Shown here: positions 1 to 10,000 of the stretch, piece by piece
Layout of the letters: each line of letters opens with the position of its first letter
Numbering within the stretch: position 1 is the first letter of the stretch
Origin: Botryococcus braunii
Taxonomy: Eukaryota; Chlorophyta; Trebouxiophyceae
DNA: 10,000 nt
Assembly (NCBI GenBank): GCA_002005505.1
Contig: KV908341.1
Coordinates: forward strand, 665,258-675,257
Reading direction: 5' to 3'
Position numbers and translations under genes: made by a program
Notes under the pieces: generated by a model
Databases searched by the model: none
What the model saw: only the letters and a program-made list of their open reading frames with translations
What the model was told of the DNA's origin: nothing

Positions 1-540
1 GTGGAACAGACACACTTGCTCCTCTTCTCACCCAGGGCAAGGGTCCCCTAGTCCTCCCCCACACAAGAATACTCTCACCCCCCGCCCCTTACGGGGGGTG
101 GTGGAACAACGTGGGTTGTGCACGTCCATTTTGGTGTGTGCTTAAATCCTGCTGTGCATATCCAAAGCATCATGAATTATGTTAATTCCTGCTGTACATT
201 GCTGTGTACATTCATACCAATGCCTACACCCATGCTACTGTGTAAAGCATTCCGCTTGTTAAATGTAATGCGGTAGGTGGAAGACATCGAAGAAAGGGAT
301 AACAGAATTGCATCAACATGAGTTAATCTTGAAGTGTTTGTACAAGCACACCGCTGTGCACATCCACAGCAGCATTAGCCATTCTAAACATGCTGCGTAC
401 AAGTAAACTACCCTTGTCTCCATTCAGGACCTGTGCACATCCAAGGTGATGTGTACATCCAAGCTGCTTGTACATCTAAATTGATGTGCACACGCAAATT
501 GTCATGTGCACATGCAAATTGTCATGTACATCCAGCCAGC
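1..540. repeat. Degenerate array of TGTRCACATCCA-like units, with a GC-rich hairpin
   Basis: Variants of TGTGCACATCCA or TGTACATCCA recur through this stretch. They are densest at 432, 452, 469, 485, 505 and 525, so the period is about 16-20 bp; two adjacent copies share CAAATTGTCATGT. Sparser copies occur from about 119 onward. At 76-100 there is a hairpin with 9-bp arms CACCCCCCG and CGGGGGGTG around a 7-base loop. No coding potential is seen. Confidence 0.6.
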
Positions 541-868
541 AGTTGGCTTAACTGCAATTGCCTGCCCTAAAGTGAACTGCTCAAGTTAATGCAGCAAGAA
601 AAACACCTGCTGGGGTTGCCATGCTGTGAAGTACAAGCGTACCGGCCCGCTCCGTGTGTTATGTCCTGCAGCACCAAATCGAACTGTAAATGGACCTCTA
701 AATGGACCCCTAGAATGAGTATCACTACAAGGCATACAGAATGATGCAAACAGTGACAAAACGGCATTGTTTAGACCCTTGCCAGTCCCGCTACAAGGGT
801 GCTCTCATGGGGTAAGGCAGGTTCGGAGTGCAAAGGATGAGCAAAGTTGAGCTCGGAATGAAGTCCCT
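541..868. other. No recognisable feature
   Basis: Unique-looking sequence between two repeat arrays. Only a short minus-strand open frame of 66 codons is present, with no family resemblance. I see no gene, RNA or repeat here. Confidence 0.4.
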
Positions 869-1076
869 GCGACACCCACCGACAAAGCCCTATGGGTACC
901 CTTTGGTGGAGCCCTCAGGGTGCCCTGTGGTGAAGGCCTCACGATACCCACCTGTGAATCAAAAGGGTATCCACCGGCAGCGCCCCAAGGGTACCCACCG
1001 GTGAAGGCCTTGGGATACCCACCGGGGAAGCCCTCAGGGTACCAGCCGGCGAAGCCCCAACGGTACCCACAGGGAA
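869..1076. repeat. 24-bp minisatellite, about nine units (GYPP-type in one frame)
   Basis: Units resembling GGGTACCCACCGGYGAAGCC recur with the central TAC-like core at about 873, 897, 921, 945, 968, 992, 1016, 1040 and 1064. The spacing is 24 bp except one unit of 23. Because 24 is divisible by three, the last five units read in frame on the plus strand as 8-residue repeats: GYPPAAPQ, GYPPVKAL, GYPPGKPS, GYQPAKPQ, RYPQ. The 23-bp unit breaks frame with the earlier units. The reverse strand is also open. Coding status is unproven; a non-coding minisatellite is the simpler reading. Confidence 0.75.
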
Positions 1077-1168
1077 GCCTAATTAGGGTCTTGGGAGTCC
1101 AGTCAGCTAGAAGAGCCAGCATGACCTGCTAAACACTAAACCTTAATCCCCTAGCTACTTTCACGTGG

Positions 1169-1254
1169 AGATCTTATAGTATAAGATCTTATAGTATAAG
1201 AATCTTATACTATACCGTATAAGACTTATACGGGTCTCCACCTATAGGTGGAGA
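1169..1254. repeat. Cluster of near-perfect palindromes
   Basis: Four adjacent or overlapping inverted repeats fill 86 bp. These are 1169-1189 (AGATCTTATA-G-TATAAGATCT); 1190-1214 (25 bp, arms TATAGTATAAGA with a single central base); 1215-1233 (CCGTATAAG-A-CTTATACGG); and 1235-1254 (TCTCCACCTATAGGTGGAGA, perfect). The first two share the direct repeat AGATCTTATAGTATAAG at 1169 and 1184. GTGGAGATC also recurs outside and at the end of the cluster (1165 and 1249). Confidence 0.8.
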
Positions 1255-1366
1255 TCGGTGTACTTGCTCTTCAAAATACTGGGGTATTGGACACTCATAA
1301 GGCGCCATTCCAGTGCCACTCGCATGTGTGTGATGTTTACTATATCTTTTTGTAGTATAGACCTAA

Positions 1367-1466
1367 GGGCTGTGCATGACGTTAACACAGATATGTCAAT
1401 ACGATACATCAACGGGCTGCGCATAATGTCAATTCTGATATGTCAACAGAGGCTGTGCATGATGTC
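1367..1466. repeat. Short tandem repeat GGCTGTGCATGATGTC...GATATGTCAA
   Basis: GGCTGYGCATRAYGTY occurs at 1368, 1415 and 1451. The first two copies are each followed by a GATATGTCAA segment. Spacing is 47 then 36 bp, so the units have diverged in length. No supported gene overlaps it. Confidence 0.55.
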
Positions 1467-1572
1467 TAATGGATGTGTGCACCAAACATTGTGGCCTGGA
1501 GTTCATTGTCGCCTTGTCAAAAAACTCAAATTGTCCACGGCAGATTTGCGAGTGACATGCCCGCACAGTATT

Positions 1573-1643
1573 GGGACACTAGGCGGTTAGGGGATGGGGA
1601 CACTGAGAGGTAAGGTGATGGGGACATTTGTGATATGAGTGGA
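1573..1643. repeat. 24-bp tandem repeat, three copies, GGGACACT...GGTAAGGTGATG
   Basis: GGGACACT or GGGACATT starts at 1573, 1597 and 1621, giving an exact 24-bp period. The units share a G-rich tail like GGTTAGGGGATG. The array is small and degenerates after the third start. Confidence 0.6.
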
Positions 1644-1658
1644 GCTCCATTGATATCA

Positions 1659-1730
1659 CCGTTTGTTGGCATCAAAGATGATGTTACTGCTCTCAAGAGT
1701 AGTAATATCATCGATGATGCCAACAAACGG
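1659..1730. repeat. 72-bp foldback (long imperfect hairpin)
   Basis: The left arm, from CCGTTTGTTGGCATCA, pairs with the right arm, ending TGATGCCAACAAACGG, over about 35 bp. There are only a few mismatches, and a tiny loop centred near 1694/1695. The outer 16 bp are perfect. It could be a solo miniature inverted-repeat element or a small-RNA-type hairpin; I see no flanking target-site duplication that decides this. Confidence 0.8.
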
Positions 1731-1739
1731 CCCACTTCT

Positions 1740-3545
1740 GGGATTTGCCTCCAGCCAGTTTTCATTGATGTTGTAGCTTGATCAAGGGATCATGCGATGC
1801 ACGGTTTCAGCTTGCTATCAGTTACCAGCACTGGCCAGCAGTTGCGCACACTTGTCACCAGTGGCTGCAGGCTGGGCCACATACTTTGCCCCCGTACTGC
1901 CAGTATTTTTCAGCTCAATTATACAAATCCAAGCTGTGGGCATGGAAGTTGCTGGTGCGCACGGAGTAGTACTAGTGTCTCACCCGCTGCATCTCGCCGT
2001 CAACCGACACCGTGATGGGGTGTATGTCCCTGTGGCCCTCCTTGCTTGGGTTTGGCTCACCTGCTTAATAATTATCCTCTGTCCTTCACAATGGAAGAAG
2101 CGCCTTTGATTTCTTTGCCCACGGTTCCTGACGTTGTCAAACAACCGTATCGCGACTTCGTCTACGGGCTCCTGGCCTTCCCTGTCATGACGTGAGAAAT
2201 CAGTTGATGACATAACACACCTACTCAATAAGACGGTATTGACGCTTTTGATGTTCGAGACAGAATTGGTTCGAAACGAGGACGACATCAGGGGTCAACC
2301 ATCACGAGCAGCGGTGTATCAGACGTGCTGATAAATGCATTCAAGATTGAATTCATATCTAATCGAGTATTGCCTGTGAGTTTAAATTGATGCTCAGACG
2401 AGCTTGCCGTCCCGTTCGAGTGAACGAATCTTATAGTACGGTGATCACTCCGGCTACGACAATGCTACACTTCTCAACTGCAACATTTGGACGAAGGATT
2501 CAAGAAAGACAAAAAATTATGTAATAAAATCCCGTTTTTCCTGCAAAACCATGGAGATTTGTTGCGGTTTACCGAAATCAGTCCGACACCCATCGCTCAT
2601 GCGGGGGGGTGATGTCTGTGAGTGCAATTTGGAAGCAAGAGGAGATCAGAAGATTTGTTACCTTATACTGAGCAGACTCACTTGACAAATTATGTTCCCG
2701 GAAATGGAAAGATGGAGAAAGAAAGTTCATACTCGTCCGCCCGCATGGGCAGGTGCTTTCTTCGCAGTCAGCCAATCACATGCAGAATATCGAGATCGTT
2801 TCCGAATCAGAATTTCCGACGTTAGAGTGCGCCCGGAGGCTACAAAGCCCGGCTCACACGTTTTCTTGTCCTTGCTGCTGCATAAGGCGACTGTACAAGA
2901 AGAAGAAGTACAAGCCCATTGTTGCAAAAAAATCCCCCATTATTCCTCAAAAAACTTCCTTAAAGCAGAAGAAGCGGAAGAGGGTTTAATCCCACTGCCA
3001 CTGTGGCAGCTGAGATGGTACCGGGGACACCTACAACGCATCTGAGGAGAAAGGGCACTACACGAAAACTTTCAGCAATTCTTTCAGTCTGAAAGCATTG
3101 CTCAACCATGAGGGCAGAACTGAATTCACGACTTCTTTTCCCGCGATATACAGAGCAAAGTAAGGAAGGAAAAAGGAAAGGGCGTGTACCAGCAGACACA
3201 TGTGTACATGTACCAGTCACACGCAGTTCCTGGTGGCTGGACAGATGTAACTTCTTCAACGGTCGCGAATCTGGGGTACGGGCAAGGGATGGACAGGCCA
3301 TGACAATGTCTCTTCCCCTTTCTTCCTCCTCCTTTCTGCCTTCCGTTCCTTCCTTCCTTTCTTCCTTTTTGCTGAATGTCTTGCGTGCGGGTGCCGCGCT
3401 GGTACCCCGCATGCCAAGGAGGATATTGTGCGGGTGGCACCCGCAGACTGGCCTTCAAAATGTCACAATTTGCGCTGGGTACCCACGCAGGTGCCAGGAA
3501 ACGTGAGGGTGTGCAAATTTCGCTCAATTGAAGGATTTTACCCTG
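1740..3545. other. No supported gene; two weak exon-like stretches
   Basis: Several overlapping open frames of about 60-130 codons occur on both strands, none with a recognisable family signature. Two stretches look marginally exon-like: 2091-2191 (plus; a start in good context, 33 codons, then GTGAGA) and about 2766-2989 (plus; after CTTTCTTCGCAG, Cys-rich then Lys-rich, ending in a stop). Positions 3310-3370 are pyrimidine-rich with TTCC repeats. Positions 3429-3445 are a palindrome, TGCGGGTG-G-CACCCGCA, whose left arm also recurs at 3387. Confidence 0.4.
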
Positions 3546-3551
3546 GTCAAG

Positions 3552-3675
3552 GGGCTGAACCTCCATTTCTAACCACAGGAAGTGAGATATATCCGTCAAG
3601 GGGCCCCTTCACGGATGTATCCGTCAAGGGGCTCGGGCTGAACCTCCATTTCTAACCACACGAAGCGAGGTATAT
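3552..3675. repeat. Tandem duplication with 83-bp spacing
   Basis: GGGCTGAACCTCCATTTCTA followed by ACCACA-GAAGYGAGRTATAT occurs at 3552 and again at 3635, with a few substitutions. Between them, TATCCGTCAAGGGGC occurs twice, 28 bp apart (about 3590 and 3618), and a GGGGCCCC palindrome sits inside. No gene is supported here. Confidence 0.75.
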
Positions 3676-4055
3676 ACCACGGCATGAGGCATGAAAACCA
3701 CTGTTAATATGACTTGTACACAAGGAAGAAATATTACAATCAAGACCAGCTCTAGGGCACAGTAGTTGATTTATCGCAGTAATGGAGAGACATGGTCGAA
3801 TGCCTTCACGATAAATACTAAGAATACTTCTGGGCTTTTAGGCCAGATAACTGCAAAAGAAAGTTGAAGCAACGACTCTTTACGTGGCAACAGACAACAG
3901 TATTGTTATCTGTTGCTAGCTAACTAATTGGAAATATCCTAAGCAAGAGGCCAATTGCAATGTATGCCGCGTAACGTAAGTTACCATATTTGTGCAGGAT
4001 TTAATAGCATGCAACCGACATATTTTGGTACAAAAATCGGCAAATGTGTCTCGTG

Positions 4056-4101
4056 AACCCTTCGCAAACCCGTGAAATACAGATGGGTTATGCGAAGGGT
4101 T
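4056..4101. repeat. Hairpin with AACCCTTCGCA arms
   Basis: AACCCTTCGCAAACCC is followed after about 13 bases by GGGTTATGCGAAGGGTT. The arms are complementary over 16 bp with a single bulged base. It lies directly before the first copy of the duplicated unit. Confidence 0.75.
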
Positions 4102-4105
4102 TGTT

Positions 4106-4422
4106 AAAACGCTTCTCACAGTATATATATGAAGCGTTTGAAACCATTAACTCCCCACACGTTCACAACTTGAAGGGGTTCTGGCCTTCCACAAACCAAC
4201 TTGAACTGGACAACAGCAGGAGCCTTGAACGTGATTCTACTTGACTCTTCAAACTATTGTGTGTGATTCTACTTGACTATGATTCAAAACGCTTCTCACA
4301 GTATATGAAGCGTTTGAAACCCTAAACTCCCCACAGGTTGACAACTTGAAGGGTTCTGGCCTTTCCACAAACCAACTTGAACAGGACAACAGCAGGAGCC
4401 TTGAACGTGATTCTACTTGACT
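4106..4422. repeat. Duplicated unit of about 140 bp, each copy carrying a hairpin
   Basis: Copy 1 is 4106-4246 and copy 2 is 4286-4422, offset by 180 bp and highly similar. Shared blocks include AAACGCTTCTCACAGTATAT, CAACTTGAAGG-GTTCTGGCC and GACAACAGCAGGAGCCTTGA. Both begin with an inverted repeat AAACGCTTC/GAAGCGTTT (4107-4139 and 4287-4315); copy 1 has extra TA repeats in the loop. The copies end GTGATTCTACTTGACT, and a third piece of that end lies at about 4263-4278. Confidence 0.8.
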
Positions 4423-5290
<868 letters not shown>

Positions 5291-5370
5291 AGAGAGGGGG
5301 AGGGAGATAGGGAGAGAGAAGGGGCGCGGAGAGGGGTGAAGAGACAGATGGACAGAGAGACCGGCAAAAC

Positions 5371-5866
5371 TGGAATGTAAGGTTCTAACAGTATGCTACA
5401 GCCAGGACGAAGTAAGGGAAACACAGTTGCGCTAAGAATGACCCCTTCATCACATGCTAATAGTTGAGCTTTTCCTCCGTCTGTCCAAATAGGTTAAACA
5501 ATTTCTGGGACATACCGCTTGGCTCCACGTCAACCCCTGATAAATCTTGCGGTCAGTACCTGCACAAGTTCCAAATCTCGGCTTCAGAGCGCAAAGAGTA
5601 GTAAGCCGAATTTCGGCAGAAGTGCGAATCCAAGTCGTCATATTGCAAACCCCTTCTCTCCACCTGAAGCTTCAGTGCCAATCAAGTAAGCGGGACATTC
5701 TAATATAGCTATACAACCGTGTGGTGGCCTACAACAAAGCTGTTGCTTGGGGCAGACAACCTGGGGAAACACTCACACTGAGCAGCATAAGCGATGAATC
5801 ACGACGGATGAAGTAGAGGAACATAGAAAAAAACGAAGATAAAAAGAAAGACAGATACGAAATGTG
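5371..5866. other. 3' flank of the chitinase-like gene; possible extra last exon
   Basis: On the sense (minus) strand, a pyrimidine-rich stretch lies just after the exon E stop. It is followed by acceptor-like CTGCTCAG at 5778-5785, then 22 codons to a TAG at 5709-5711. This could be an alternative C-terminus. Otherwise I see no recognisable feature. No clear polyadenylation signal could be assigned. Confidence 0.3.
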
Positions 5867-9588
<3,722 letters not shown>

Positions 9589-9660
9589 CTGCAGAACAGG
9601 AGATTCCCCACTCTTACCCATACTCTCATACTCTTTATGTTACATCTGGTTTTTGCTTTA

Positions 9661-9890
<230 letters not shown>

Positions 9891-10000
9891 TCAGGAGAGA
9901 TACCCAACAACATATACCATACAAACGTTGCCATACACCTGACAAAAAATGTGAGAAGTGGGGGTTTGCTATGTGGCACCACAGCCAAGGTGTTACCCCA
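9891..10000. other. No recognisable feature (probably intron)
   Basis: No stretch here encodes the expected N-terminal chitinase strand (a YWGQ-like or AFL-like segment) in any minus-strand frame. The upstream exon is therefore probably outside the window. Confidence 0.4.

Noticed and set aside
2255..2290. GGTTCGAAACG resembling a tRNA T-loop/B box
   Set aside because: The T stem does not pair, and no A box or acceptor stem is found at the right distance.
2960..3599. Overlapping frames of 130-157 codons on both strands
   Set aside because: Low-complexity KEERKEG or SSSFLPS content comes from TTCC/GGAA repeats; no family motif or consistent splice structure.

Overview
This is a window of nuclear-type eukaryotic DNA. 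It has a spliced gene with GT-AG introns, dense dinucleotide microsatellites, several tandem-repeat families and many short foldbacks. No bacterial operon, rRNA, tRNA or CRISPR is visible. The one gene I can support is on the minus strand, in the right half (about 9588 down to 5867). Five exons join in perfect phase into a 215-residue open frame that reads as the C-terminal three quarters of a class III (plant/fungal-type) GH18 chitinase-like domain. The 5' exon(s), with the signal peptide and first beta strands, lie beyond position 10000. The host cannot be fixed from this window. A repeat-rich, intron-rich alga or protist with complex cell walls would fit, but that is inference.

The striking point is the catalytic strand. 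The family consensus DGIDFDIE reads DGIEFHMS here: the catalytic glutamate is serine, and the second and third aspartates are Glu and His. The surrounding fold motifs, the exon frames and all eight internal splice sites are intact. This suggests a maintained, non-hydrolytic chitinase-like protein (a lectin or inhibitor type) rather than a decayed gene.

Layout. Positions 1-540: degenerate array of about 20 bp units. 869-1076: 24-bp minisatellite that can read as GYPP-type repeats. 1169-1254: cluster of near-perfect palindromes. 1367-1643: short tandem repeats. 1659-1730: a 72-bp foldback. 1740-3545: no convincing gene, only two weak exon-like stretches. 3546-3675: an 83-bp-spaced duplication. 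4056-4422: a hairpin followed by a duplicated unit of about 140 bp, each copy with its own hairpin. 4423-5139: unassigned. 5140-5290: (GA)n and (GGGA)n. From 5709 to the end is the chitinase-like gene. Its introns hold a perfect 30-bp palindrome, a six-copy 42-bp array, and long (GA)n, (CA)n and (GT)n tracts. All four long GA tracts in the window have the same orientation, CT on the sense strand of the gene.
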